Source: Acidobacteriota bacterium (GTDB lineage Bacteria; Acidobacteriota; Terriglobia; Acidiferrales; UBA7541). Taken from it: a DNA stretch of 64,000 nucleotides. Under the pieces are notes generated by a model, which had not been told where the DNA came from, did no database searches, and saw nothing but the letters and a program-made list of their open reading frames with translations. The first letter of the stretch is position 1; every line of letters starts with the position of its first letter. Positions 27,219 through 35,258 of the stretch are shown piece after piece. The stretch covers positions 1 to 64,000 of the forward strand of contig JABCZG010000006.1 in the NCBI GenBank assembly GCA_013289835.1, given 5' to 3'. Both the position numbers and the translations under genes were made by a program.

Positions 27219-27917
27219 ATGCCAACAGTTGAAAAGCTTCGATTTGCCGTCGAGGGCGGAGTCCAAGTTTCGGCGTTGCTCTCCCGGCCCGCGAAGGCCA
27301 GCCGCCTATTGGTGCTGGCTCACGGAGCTGGGGCGGGAATGAGTCATCCTTTCATGGAGAACCTCGCGGGTGAACTGGCTAACGTGGGAGTGGCAACGCT
27401 GCGATACCAGTTCCCCTACATGGAGCAACACCGCCGCGTTCCCGACGGGCCCGCCGTGCTAACCGCAACGGTCGTCGCCGCAGTACAAGCAGCCGCGGAG
27501 GCAGCACCTGGCTTACCGTTGTTGGCGGGAGGCAAGTCCATGGGGGGACGAATGACTTCGCAAGCCGCGGCACAGCATCCCCTGGACGGCGTGCGCGGAT
27601 TGGTATTCTTTGGCTTTCCGCTCCACCCGCCCAACCGCCCCGGAACGAAACGAGCGGACCACCTCGCGAAGGTTACTGCGCCCATGTTGTTCCTTCAGGG
27701 AACGCGCGACGCGCTAGCCGATCTCAGCCTGCTGCGTCCCATCTGCGCAAAGTTAGGGTCGCTGGCGACCTTGCATGTCATTGAAACAGCGGATCATTCC
27801 TTTCATATGCTAAAGAAGTCCGGAAGAAGCGACGCCGAGGTCTTGCAGGAATTAGCCGAAACGGTAGCCTCCTGGTCAAACGAAATCCGCCGAGTATCCC
27901 GCGCAGATTTTCATTGA
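27219..27917 (+). CDS. alpha/beta-hydrolase family protein
   Basis: 232 residues from MPTVEKLRF, just after the phosphatase stop; a longer start at 27162 would overlap it by 53 nt. It resembles the KANL3/Tex30-type alpha/beta hydrolases: LVLAHGAGAGMSHPFM near the N-terminus, nucleophile elbow GGKSMGGRM, an acid region in LFLQGTRDALAD and the catalytic histidine in ETADHSFHM. Cytoplasmic, substrate unknown. Last gene of the plus-strand cluster. Confidence 0.85.
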   Translation: MPTVEKLRFAVEGGVQVSALLSRPAKASRLLVLAHGAGAGMSHPFMENLAGELANVGVATLRYQFPYMEQHRRVPDGPAVLTATVVAAVQAAAEAAPGLPLLAGGKSMGGRMTSQAAAQHPLDGVRGLVFFGFPLHPPNRPGTKRADHLAKVTAPMLFLQGTRDALADLSLLRPICAKLGSLATLHVIETADHSFHMLKKSGRSDAEVLQELAETVASWSNEIRRVSRADFH

Positions 27918-27941
27918 CTTCCTCGTTATTTGTTTGCTACT
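27912..27941 (+). promoter_or_regulatory. near-consensus sigma-70-type promoter
   Basis: TTGACT (27912-27917) and TACTAT (27936-27941) are separated by 18 bp, five of six and four of six matches to the consensus hexamers. It overlaps the end of the hydrolase gene and points into the 347-bp gene-free stretch that holds the structured RNA candidate. Confidence 0.5.
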
Positions 27942-28005
27942 ATAGTAAACAGGTAAAAGTGCGGCGCCTTGCTTGCGATCCAATTAAGCCCTTTAGATGC
28001 AACAC

Positions 28006-28180
28006 TTATGAAAACCTGGGGGGGTGTTGTTAACCAGTCCAGGGGAGTTTGTCCTGAATCCGGTGAGGCAAGCGGTTGAGAATGGCCCCCGCCTCTCTTA
28101 AGAGGGCTCTAGACCGGGCCGTTGACTGCTCCACGGTCCAACAACAATCTACTGCGCAGCTCTCCCCCTCCGCACTGAAA
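28006..28180 (+). ncRNA. ssrS: structured RNA candidate, 6S RNA-like
   Basis: This gene-free stretch folds into one long rod. The outer stem pairs 28018-28028 (seven G then UGUU) with 28158-28168 (AGCUCU then five C). CAGUC (28035-28039) can pair with GACUG (28124-28128), CCGGU (28060-28064) with ACCGG (28113-28117), and an apical hairpin CCUCU-CUUA-AGAGG covers 28092-28105, leaving a large central bubble. Size, rod shape and the GGGGUGUU...CAGUCC style resemble 6S RNA, which binds housekeeping RNA polymerase holoenzyme. A promoter lies upstream. The ends and family are inferred, and the strand is assigned from promoter and motif orientation. Confidence 0.5.
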
Positions 28181-28210
28181 ACGGAAGACTGCTAACGGAG
28201 AACAAGAAAA

Positions 28211-28240
28211 GAGGCGCCCCGGTTCTCACCGGGGCGCCTC
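28211..28240 (-). terminator. strong terminator hairpin
   Basis: A perfect 13-bp stem (GAGGCGCCCCGGT with its complement, loop TCTC). On the minus strand it is followed by a T-rich stretch (TTTTCTTGTTCT), so it ends the repeat-protein transcript 25 bp after that gene. It may also block plus-strand readthrough from the RNA gene. Confidence 0.88.
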
Positions 28241-28264
28241 AGTTGCTTCAGGGGGTGGAAAAGC

Positions 28265-28960
28265 TTACGACTTCGGTTTGGCTTGCGGCTGCGTCTTGGC
28301 GTTGTGTTTCTTGTTGTAGATGTTCTTTGAAGCAGCATTCTGTTCCTTGTTGACTTGCTGCTTCTCGCCGGTGGTCAGCTTCCCGCCGTTGGCTGCGCGG
28401 TCCGCTTTCACCTGCTGGTTGATGCCCTTTTGCTGATTCTCAAGCTTGGCCGTTTCACCTGCGGTCAGTTGCCCGCTCTTGACGCCCTGAGCGATACGGT
28501 CTTGCTGGTTTTCCTGCCGCTGGCCCACTTCGCTGTTGCCGTAATGCTGAGTATTGGCGTTGTGCTTGTCGGCGTAAATCTGCTTGGACATCTGATTCTG
28601 TTGCTGATTGATCTGCGTCTTTTCAGCGCCCGTCAGCTTCCCGCCATTGGCTGCGCGGTCCGCTTTTGTTTCGCCGTTGATGGCCGCTTCCTTGGTTTCC
28701 AGGTTGGCGGTCTCGCCGGCGGTCAACTGGCCGCTCTTTACGCCTTGCGCGATGCGGTCCTGTTGATTTTCTTTGCGCTGCGCGATCGTCGGCTTCGGTT
28801 GCGTTGCCGGAGTCGCCGCAGGCGTCGGTGTTACCGGCGTCGCGGAGCTTCCGCTCTGCGACTGCGAGGACTGTGCAGGTTGATCCTGCGCCATGGCCAC
28901 GCTGCCGGCCAGCAGCACCGCGGCGGGCAAGGCGCACCACTTCATCCAGGTGAATTTCAT
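28265..28960 (-). CDS. secreted protein made of two tandem repeats
   Basis: 231 residues from MKFTWMKW with GGAGA upstream; the 28-residue extension is rejected. A signal peptide (CALPAAVLLAGSVAMAQ) and a Ser/Gln/Pro/Thr-rich spacer are followed by two copies of a roughly 80-residue unit. Each contains ENQQDRIAQGVKSGQLTAGE, then ADRAANGGKL and an Asn/Gln/His-rich end (YADKHNANTQ or YNKKHNAKTQ). No cysteine and mostly helical. It is a hydrophilic periplasmic or extracellular protein of unknown function. Own transcription unit, bounded by terminators on both sides. Confidence 0.78.
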   Translation of the reverse strand: MKFTWMKWCALPAAVLLAGSVAMAQDQPAQSSQSQSGSSATPVTPTPAATPATQPKPTIAQRKENQQDRIAQGVKSGQLTAGETANLETKEAAINGETKADRAANGGKLTGAEKTQINQQQNQMSKQIYADKHNANTQHYGNSEVGQRQENQQDRIAQGVKSGQLTAGETAKLENQQKGINQQVKADRAANGGKLTTGEKQQVNKEQNAASKNIYNKKHNAKTQPQAKPKS

Positions 28961-29140
28961 GGCTCTCTCCTTGTGTTTCTGTTCGAAGACTGCAATTCCC
29001 GGGTCACCTTGTATTACCCGATTCTCTGGAGAAAGTTGTGGCAAGGCTACTGGTCAGAAGTGCAGGTTTGCCGCATTAGGAAAGGGTTTTCCGCTACCGA
29101 TTGGGCACAATGGAAACCTGTGGAGTGCGGCAAATAGAAA

Positions 29141-29163
29141 GGGCCCCGGCAGAGTCGGGGCCC
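29141..29163 (-). terminator. terminator after tatA
   Basis: GGGCCCCG (29141-29148) and CGGGGCCC (29156-29163) form an 8-bp stem with a 7-nt loop. On the minus strand it runs into TTTCTATTT. It lies 40 bp beyond the tatA stop and so probably ends the pyrD-rlpA-pyrF-selB-tatA transcript. Confidence 0.8.
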
Positions 29164-29202
29164 AAAGTAAATTTATAGATTCGAGTTTCGCGAACTGCCG
29201 CG

Positions 29203-29415
29203 TTACTTCTTTTCTTCGGCTGGCTTTTCCGGAGTTGCGGCTGGCGGCGCTTGCGCCGGCGGAGCCGGCGGCTGCGAAGTGCCGGACATTCCATCCTTGA
29301 AGCTGCGAATGCCTTCGCCAAGCCCTTTCATCACTTCCGGAATACGCCGGCCGCCGAAGAAAATCAGCACCACGGCCAGAACGATCAGCCAATGAAAAAT
29401 ACTAAATTCACCCAT
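29203..29415 (-). CDS. tatA: Sec-independent translocase protein TatA/TatE
   Basis: 70 residues with the TatA plan: a short periplasmic N-terminus, one transmembrane helix ([15 protein letters not shown]), the hinge [22 protein letters not shown] forming the amphipathic helix (given as its two ends, GGRRIPE and IRSFKDG), and a Pro/Ala/Glu-rich polar tail. TatA forms the pore of the twin-arginine export route; tatB and tatC are not in the window. Users of the route here include the Tat-signal protein at 60338. Lies 97 bp after selB. Confidence 0.92.
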   Translation of the reverse strand: MGEFSIFHWLIVLAVVLIFFGGRRIPEVMKGLGEGIRSFKDGMSGTSQPPAPPAQAPPAATPEKPAEEKK

Positions 29416-29512
29416 GAACCGCCTCCACGCGCCCCCCGACCCGGTCGGGGCGCGCCAAACTAAACCCTAGCGCAGGTGAGCCTGCGCGGCAAGTCTTTGC
29501 CAATTGGGACAT

Positions 29513-31426
29513 CTACAGGATAACACGCTCGTCGCCCGCCCGCCGCGTCACTCGCTCGCGGTCCAGATATTCGAGCAGGGGAATGGCATACTTGCGTGTA
29601 ATCCCGGTCAGCTCCTTGAAAACAGGAACGGAAATCCGGTCGCCCTTAGACTTCTTATAAGCGGAAAGCTTCTCTTTCAACTGCGCCAGGGCATTGCGGT
29701 GAAAAATCAGCTCGGGTGAAACGCGCACGAGGCTCTTCTCGCGCAACAGAATTTGCAGCAACTTTTCGGCTCGTTTCGCTTCCACTTGAAGTCTCGCCAG
29801 CACTTCTTTCACAGATGGCACGGCCAAACTTGCTGACGCAAACGCTGCCTCGATTTCTTCTTTGGCCTTGGCTTCCTCGGGTTGCAAGGCGATTTCTGAT
29901 CCCGCCTTCTTCACGAATTCGCCCGGCGCATCCAGTTTTTTTTGCACCACCAACTCTTCCAGCGCGGCGCGGAAGGTTTCCGCTCGCACACGCTTTCCCA
30001 AACTTGTGCGCAAGTCCTCGCGCGCGATTCCCGGCAGCAGCGGATTCTCTTTTTGAAAGCGTTCCACTTTCTCCACAATTTTCTTTCGTACGTCTTCAAA
30101 CAATTTACCGGATACCAGCACCAGCGGTTCAGCCGACACCGTTTTCACACGTCCGGTCTTGGAGACTTTTTCCAGGGCCTCGCGGATTTCTTTTTCGATC
30201 CAGCCCGTTCGCGCGACGATTTCATCCCATCCCAATCCCAGCAGCGCTCGCTCCGTCATCGCCGCCAGAATTTCTTCGCGGCTCCCGCGTTCGAGTGTTT
30301 CTAGAAAACTTACTCGGCCCGTGTCCCGCAGCATGGGCCGCCGCGCCAGCGGATCCAGCACCGCGCCTCCGCCGATCGTTGCCACCGGCGAGAATTGCCG
30401 CACGATGAAGCGGTCGCCCGGCAGCGCCAACACTTCATCCTGCAACTTCAAATTGGCGAACGCGCTTCCGCCCGGAAGCAGCTCTTTCTCTTCGTGAAAA
30501 AAAACCTCCGCGATCGTTTCCGCCGTTCCCGCGTGAAAGTGTACGCGCGACCGTTGCTTCATTTTTCTCGCGGACGGCAGCAGTTCCAGCCGGACGTCGA
30601 TCCGCCGCGTCTTGCGAAATTTTCCTGGTGAGGCCAGCACCATGCCGCGTTTCAGCGCGGTATGCTCGATTCCCGCAAGGTTCACGGCCGTCCGCTGGCC
30701 CGGCGTCGCGCGCTCCACCGCCTTCCCGCCGGACTGCACGCCGCGCACGCGCAGCCGTTCGCCGAGCGGAAAAAGTTCCACTTCGTCCGCTGCGCCAACA
30801 CTTCCCGAAATCAGCGTGCCTGTCACCACAGACCCGAATCCTTTCATCGCAAACGCGCGATCGATTGGCAGCCGGAAATAATGTGACGAATCTTTCGTAA
30901 ACGCCTTAGCCGCGGCGTCGCTCAAAGCTTTCTTCAACTCACCGAGCCCCGCTCCGGTCTTTGCGCTCACTGGCATAAGTGGCGCGCCATCGAGGAACGA
31001 TCCGCGCAAAAACTCCTCGGCCTCCAGCCGCACCAGTTCCATCGTGTCAGCATCCACCAGGTCGCTCTTGGTCAGCGCCACCACCCCGCGCTTCACTCCC
31101 AGCAGCCGGCAAATATCAAAATGCTCGCGCGTCTGCGGCTTGATGGATTCGTCCGCCGCAATCACTAGCAGCAAAACGTCGATGCCCGCCGCGCCCGCCA
31201 GCATGTTACTGACGAAGCGTTCATGCCCGGGCACATCTACAAGACCGAAGCGCACGCCATTTTCTTCCAGGAAAGCGAAGCCCAGATCGATTGTGATGCC
31301 GCGCCGCTTTTCTTCGGCAAGGCGGTCCGGATGCGTGCCCGTCAGCGCCTCGACCAGCGCAGACTTGCCGTGGTCAATGTGTCCGGCCGTGCCGACGATG
31401 ACGCTTTTGGTTGTCGCAGTGGACAT
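29513..31426 (-). CDS. selB: selenocysteine-specific elongation factor SelB
   Basis: 637 residues, usual SelB length. The GTPase is complete: G1 [11 protein letters not shown] (residues 12-22), the switch segment [19 protein letters not shown], and TKSD. EF-Tu-like beta-barrel domains follow, then the C-terminal winged-helix domains ending [22 protein letters not shown] (split: [18 protein letters not shown]), which bind the SECIS hairpin in mRNA. SelB delivers selenocysteyl-tRNA to UGA codons followed by a SECIS element. Its presence predicts selenoprotein synthesis, and one selenoprotein gene lies 2.4 kb away. selA, selD and the Sec tRNA gene are not in the window. Confidence 0.94.
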   Translation of the reverse strand: MSTATTKSVIVGTAGHIDHGKSALVEALTGTHPDRLAEEKRRGITIDLGFAFLEENGVRFGLVDVPGHERFVSNMLAGAAGIDVLLLVIAADESIKPQTREHFDICRLLGVKRGVVALTKSDLVDADTMELVRLEAEEFLRGSFLDGAPLMPVSAKTGAGLGELKKALSDAAAKAFTKDSSHYFRLPIDRAFAMKGFGSVVTGTLISGSVGAADEVELFPLGERLRVRGVQSGGKAVERATPGQRTAVNLAGIEHTALKRGMVLASPGKFRKTRRIDVRLELLPSARKMKQRSRVHFHAGTAETIAEVFFHEEKELLPGGSAFANLKLQDEVLALPGDRFIVRQFSPVATIGGGAVLDPLARRPMLRDTGRVSFLETLERGSREEILAAMTERALLGLGWDEIVARTGWIEKEIREALEKVSKTGRVKTVSAEPLVLVSGKLFEDVRKKIVEKVERFQKENPLLPGIAREDLRTSLGKRVRAETFRAALEELVVQKKLDAPGEFVKKAGSEIALQPEEAKAKEEIEAAFASASLAVPSVKEVLARLQVEAKRAEKLLQILLREKSLVRVSPELIFHRNALAQLKEKLSAYKKSKGDRISVPVFKELTGITRKYAIPLLEYLDRERVTRRAGDERVIL

Positions 31427-31500
31427 AGTTGGAAACGCTTGCAGATATCTGCCGCTTTGGATGCTACTGGAGGAAAGAATCGGGGGTCAAACTGCGGGTG

Positions 31501-32250
31501 CTATTTCGCGGCGGCAATTTCGTCAACGATGGATTGGGCGGCGGCGCGCGGATCGGGCGCGGCGAGAATTGGCCTGCCAACCACAAGGAAATCGGCCCCG
31601 GCGCGAATCGCTTCGGTCGGCGTTGCCTTGCGGGCCTGGTCTTCTGATTTGGATTCCACTGTCGAATCTTTCGGGCGAACACCGGGCGTCACGATCAAAA
31701 ACTCGCGGCCGCAGGCCTTGCGAATCGCTCTGGCCTCCTGCACCGAGGCGACGGCGCCGTCGACGCCTACTTTCTTGGCAAGTTGCGCCAGTTTCACGAC
31801 GCGCAGTTTCGGAGCGCCACCGATTCCGACTTCCTTCATGGCTTTCTGATCCATGCTTGTCAGGATGGTCACCGCCAGCAGTCGCGGCCGGTCTGCGCCC
31901 ATCGGCACGCCCGCGCTAACCGCCTGAACAGCGGCTTCCAGCATGGCCTTGCCGCCAAGCGCGTGCACATTTACCAGTTGCACTCCGGTCATGGCCGCCG
32001 AGGAAAGCACGGCACCCGCAACGGTGTTTGGTATGTCGTGGAATTTCAAGTCAAGAAAAATGCCCGGACCGAGCGCAGCGACTTCTTTAACGGCAGCGGG
32101 GCCCGCAGCCGTAAACAGCTGGTTGCCGATCTTGAACATGCCCACCAGGTCGGCAATCTGCTTCGCGAATTTCAATGCAGAGGAAAGAGAATCAAAGTCA
32201 AGAGCGACAATCAGGCTGCTTCGGGGATGGGCGTCGAAAGTCGGAGTCAT
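31501..32250 (-). CDS. pyrF: orotidine 5'-phosphate decarboxylase
   Basis: 249 residues. PyrF decarboxylates OMP to UMP, the last de novo pyrimidine step. The catalytic cluster is visible in [13 protein letters not shown] (Lys-x-x-x-Asp pattern), with SLIVALDF near the N-terminus and the phosphate-binding VTPGVRP and FLVVGRPI near the C-terminus. It lies between rlpA (23 bp upstream) and selB (74 bp downstream), in line with a shared minus-strand transcript that also includes pyrD. Confidence 0.95.
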   Translation of the reverse strand: MTPTFDAHPRSSLIVALDFDSLSSALKFAKQIADLVGMFKIGNQLFTAAGPAAVKEVAALGPGIFLDLKFHDIPNTVAGAVLSSAAMTGVQLVNVHALGGKAMLEAAVQAVSAGVPMGADRPRLLAVTILTSMDQKAMKEVGIGGAPKLRVVKLAQLAKKVGVDGAVASVQEARAIRKACGREFLIVTPGVRPKDSTVESKSEDQARKATPTEAIRAGADFLVVGRPILAAPDPRAAAQSIVDEIAAAK

Positions 32251-32273
32251 ATTCGACCCCGACTCCCGCGGGG

Positions 32274-32699
32274 TCAGTGTTTCGTCGGCAACTCGATCAA
32301 TTCGAGCCGGACCTGGCTCACGCCGGAATGGATTAGACCGATTTTCCGGGCGACACGATAGGATACATCAATTTCGCGCCCTTCTTGATAGGGACCCCGG
32401 TCATTGATACGTACGAGTTCGAACTTGCCACTACGGGGGTTCACAACCCGGACCAGCGAACCGAAAGGCAGGTTCGGGTGCGCTGCCGTCAGGGCTTCGG
32501 AGTCGAAATGCTCTCCGTTGGCGGTCTTGCGCCCGTTAAACCCCGGGCCATACCAGCTGGCGTTACCCACCCAGGTCTTGATCGGCTTTACCGGTTGACT
32601 CAGATGCGCTACGAGGGGGGCCTCCATCGCCGGGGCGATGAGAAACATAAGAAGCACCCAACGAAGAGCAGCCCAACTCATTAGAAGTCGATGTCTCAT
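32274..32699 (-). CDS. rlpA: RlpA-like double-psi beta-barrel lytic transglycosylase
   Basis: 141 residues with an N-terminal signal segment (ALRWVLLMFLIAPAMEA) and then the RlpA core: GNASWYGPGFNGRKTANGE, LPFGSLVRVVNPRSGK, VRINDRGPY, IDVSYRVARKIGL. RlpA cleaves septal peptidoglycan strands lacking stem peptides. Unlike E. coli RlpA it lacks a SPOR domain and no lipobox cysteine is evident, so it is the short form. Sits between pyrD and pyrF, 57 and 23 bp apart. Confidence 0.9.
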   Translation of the reverse strand: MRHRLLMSWAALRWVLLMFLIAPAMEAPLVAHLSQPVKPIKTWVGNASWYGPGFNGRKTANGEHFDSEALTAAHPNLPFGSLVRVVNPRSGKFELVRINDRGPYQEGREIDVSYRVARKIGLIHSGVSQVRLELIELPTKH

Positions 32700-32756
32700 A
32701 GTGTGTTCTTTGTGCTACGTCGATCCCAAAAAGTGTAGCAAAAAAGAGTCGTTATG

Positions 32757-33695
32757 TCAACCATTTTCTGCTAGAAATTTGTCCATTATCTCATTCAAAG
32801 TAAACGTCTTAGCATCAGAAAGCACTCTCTCAAGTCCCTCGACAAGTCGCTGACTGGCCTTAGGGTCAGCAAAGCTGGCCGTCCCGACCTGTACTGCCGA
32901 GGCACCTACAGAGAGGTATTCAAGCACGTCCGCGACCGTCTCGACGCCTCCGAGGCCAATAATTGGTGTCTTGACCGCCTTCCGCGTTTCCCAGACGAGC
33001 TTCAAAGTAATGGGTTTAATGGCCGGGCCGGAAAGACCCCCGGTTGGGTTCCCCAGGCGGGATTTCCCCGAGCGGAAATCGATGGCCATTGCTGGATAAG
33101 TGTTTGCCACGGTCAAGGCATCTGCCCCGGCTTCCTCCGCAGCCCGGGCTATAAGTCCAATGTCTGTAACAAGGGGGGAGAGCTTGACCCACAGGGGCCT
33201 CTTGGAGGCGGCTTTCCGGGTTGCCCCGACCACTTCCTTTACGAGGAGGGGGTCGCTCCCGAACTGCATACCCCCACATTTGACGTTGGGGCAGGAGATG
33301 TTCAGTTCATACCCCGCCAGCCCGTCGGCGTCTTCCAGGACCCGGAGCACCTCGACGTAGTCCTCGATGGTGTAGCCGAAGACGTTGGCGATCACCGCCG
33401 TATCGAAATTTCGCAGTACCGGGAGTTTTTCGGCTACAAAGGCCTTCACCCCGACATTCTGCAGGCCGACGGCATTGAGCATACCTGCGGCAGTGGGGTA
33501 AAGCCGGGGAGCGGAGGCACCTTCGATGGGTTCGCGGGAAAGGCCTTTCGTAACAAATCCGCCGAGGCGATTCAGGTCAACGAGGTGGGCGAATTCGAGG
33601 CCGTATCCGAATGTACCGCTGGCCGCGAGAATAGGATTCCGCAGGCGCAGCGCGCCAATTTTTACGCTTAGGTCAACGGCGCCAGCGGAGCTCAC
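32757..33695 (-). CDS. pyrD: dihydroorotate dehydrogenase, class 1B catalytic subunit
   Basis: 312 residues. It oxidises dihydroorotate to orotate with FMN. Class 1 identity is shown by the catalytic cysteine region NISCPNVKCGG; PILAASGTFGYG, GLQNVG, and the FMN phosphate loops GLGGVET and VGTASF are also visible. Class 1B enzymes pair with the electron-transfer subunit PyrK (FAD, 2Fe-2S), which is not adjacent here. Probable first gene of the minus-strand operon running to tatA, and divergent from the selenoprotein gene. Confidence 0.92.
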   Translation of the reverse strand: MSSAGAVDLSVKIGALRLRNPILAASGTFGYGLEFAHLVDLNRLGGFVTKGLSREPIEGASAPRLYPTAAGMLNAVGLQNVGVKAFVAEKLPVLRNFDTAVIANVFGYTIEDYVEVLRVLEDADGLAGYELNISCPNVKCGGMQFGSDPLLVKEVVGATRKAASKRPLWVKLSPLVTDIGLIARAAEEAGADALTVANTYPAMAIDFRSGKSRLGNPTGGLSGPAIKPITLKLVWETRKAVKTPIIGLGGVETVADVLEYLSVGASAVQVGTASFADPKASQRLVEGLERVLSDAKTFTLNEIMDKFLAENG

Positions 33696-33854
33696 TTCGC
33701 AGAAAAGAATAACACGAAGCTGTTTCTACTTTGCGCATAATCTGACAGCCAATCCGATTTCGTCTTGCGAACTTAGTCTTGGAGACTTTGTGCGCTGAGA
33801 CGCGCCAGCGTACAATACGTCTGGACTCAAAACTAAAAGCAAGGTCCCCAATCG

Positions 33855-35186
33855 ATGCGGCCGGTGCGATCCGATTCAGCGACGAAACGCTTCTTCCTTT
33901 ATTTGACCGTGCTTTTCTTCCTAGTTCCTCTCGCGGCGACTGCGCAGAACAATCCGGCAACCTCGACGGTGAAGCCCGGAGCGTGGTCCGGCATTTTGGT
34001 ATCCAGTGCGTGCAACGCGGATGAAGCGTTTGCCGAATCTCCAGAGTGCATGAAGACTGTGCCGGGAGCGAAGTTCGCGCTGTATGACGATACGAACAGA
34101 GTGATGTATGGCCTGGAGCCGCAGGAAGCGATAACCGCTCACCTCGGAGAGACCGTAACTGTCCGCGGGGCACTCGATGACGATACGATTCGGATTTCTT
34201 CCGTCGAGGTAATGTCCATCGGACTCGCGGTCGGGCAGAAGGCGCCCGCGTTTTCGGCGCGCGACCAGTTTGGCAAGGTGCAAACTCTGGAGAGCTTGAA
34301 GGGTTCGAACGGCACGGTCCTTCTTTTTTTCCGTTCCGCGGACTGGTGACCGTTCTGCAAAGGGCAGCTGGTCCAGCTGCAAAGCGCGTATGCGCGATTC
34401 GAAAAGCAAAGCGTCAAGCTGGCAGCCATCAGTTACGACTCGGAAGAGATCCTAAAATATTTTGCCGAGCGCCACAAGATCGAATACCCGATGCTTGCGG
34501 ATCCGGACTCCAAGACCATCAAAGCGTATGGTGTTTTTAACGCCGAGGCCACGGGGATGCAGAAAGGCTTTGCCCGCCCCGGATATTTTTTCATCGATCC
34601 GAGCGGCGTCATCCGAGAAAAATTCTTCGAAGCGAAATACCGCGAGCGGCTGACCGGCAATAGCATAATCGCCAAGCTTTTCCCGGAGCTGGGCCAGGAA
34701 GTCACGGAGACGGTGGAAGCGCCGCATCTTCAACTGGCTCTGGAACAATCCGATCCTGTCGGTGTTCCCGGCACTCGCATCACCCTCGTCGCCGAAGTGC
34801 GGCTGCCTCCGGATGTGCACGTGTATGCGCCGGGCACGCAGGGTTACAAGACCATAAGGCTTGTGCTCGACTCCATTCCTCAACTGGAATTCAAACCGGT
34901 CGTTTACCCCATGTCCAAAACCCTCTTTTTGCCCGCAATCAAAGAGCAAGTGCCCGTCTTTGAGGGAACGTTTCGCATCAGCCAGGATGTGCGAGTGAAC
35001 TCTGGCTCGGAGTTCTGGGGTTCGCTGGGGAAGGATGGGAAGCTCTTCACGATTACGGGAAAGCTTGAATACCAGGCTTGCGACAAAACCATCTGCTTCT
35101 TGCCAACCTCTGTTCCGGTCAAATGGCAACTGCAAGTGTTTCCCCTAGATAGGACGCGGGCCCCCGTGGAAATTCGACACAAATAG
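33855..35186 (+). CDS. selenoprotein: UxxC redoxin domain plus DsbD-N-like domain
   Basis: The frame runs 33855-34346, meets TGA at 34347-34349, and continues in the same frame to 35186, giving 443 residues with selenocysteine at 165. Segments: signal peptide (residues 12-30, FFLYLTVLFFLVPLAATAQ), an N-terminal domain with two cysteines (ACN...ECMK), an AhpC/TSA-like redoxin domain (about 120-270) with SADW-U-PFCKGQ, and a DsbD N-terminal-like domain ending YQACDKTICFLP (C409, C414). The TGA stands where the first cysteine of CxxC is expected. Codon-level continuity, a SECIS-like hairpin and nearby selB support recoding over pseudogene. Likely a periplasmic thiol/peroxide reductase or disulfide exchanger. 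Confidence 0.88.
34364..34380 (+). promoter_or_regulatory. bacterial SECIS hairpin
   Basis: GCAGCTG, GTC, CAGCTGC: a perfect 7-bp stem starting 14 nt after the TGA, inside the coding sequence. The apex reads GGUC, like the GGUC core of the E. coli fdhF SECIS apical loop that SelB contacts. Distance and size fit bacterial SECIS elements, which sit immediately downstream of the UGA. Confidence 0.75.
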
Positions 35187-35258
35187 CCCGGCCGATTTAT
35201 AGCTGCACAACTACTCGTTGCGGAACCAGCCCAAATTTTCCAGGAGCTAAAGAGCGTC

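Noticed and set aside
28011..28060. Signal recognition particle RNA, because of GTTAACCAGTCC
   Set aside because: The diagnostic GGAAGGAAGCAGCC apical loop of SRP RNA is absent; the rod-and-bubble fold fits 6S RNA better.
33855..34349. Reading the TGA at 34347 as a genuine stop, making a truncated gene or pseudogene
   Set aside because: Downstream sequence stays in the same frame with unbroken protein-like pattern for 279 residues, the TGA is at the catalytic cysteine position, and a SECIS-like hairpin and selB are present.
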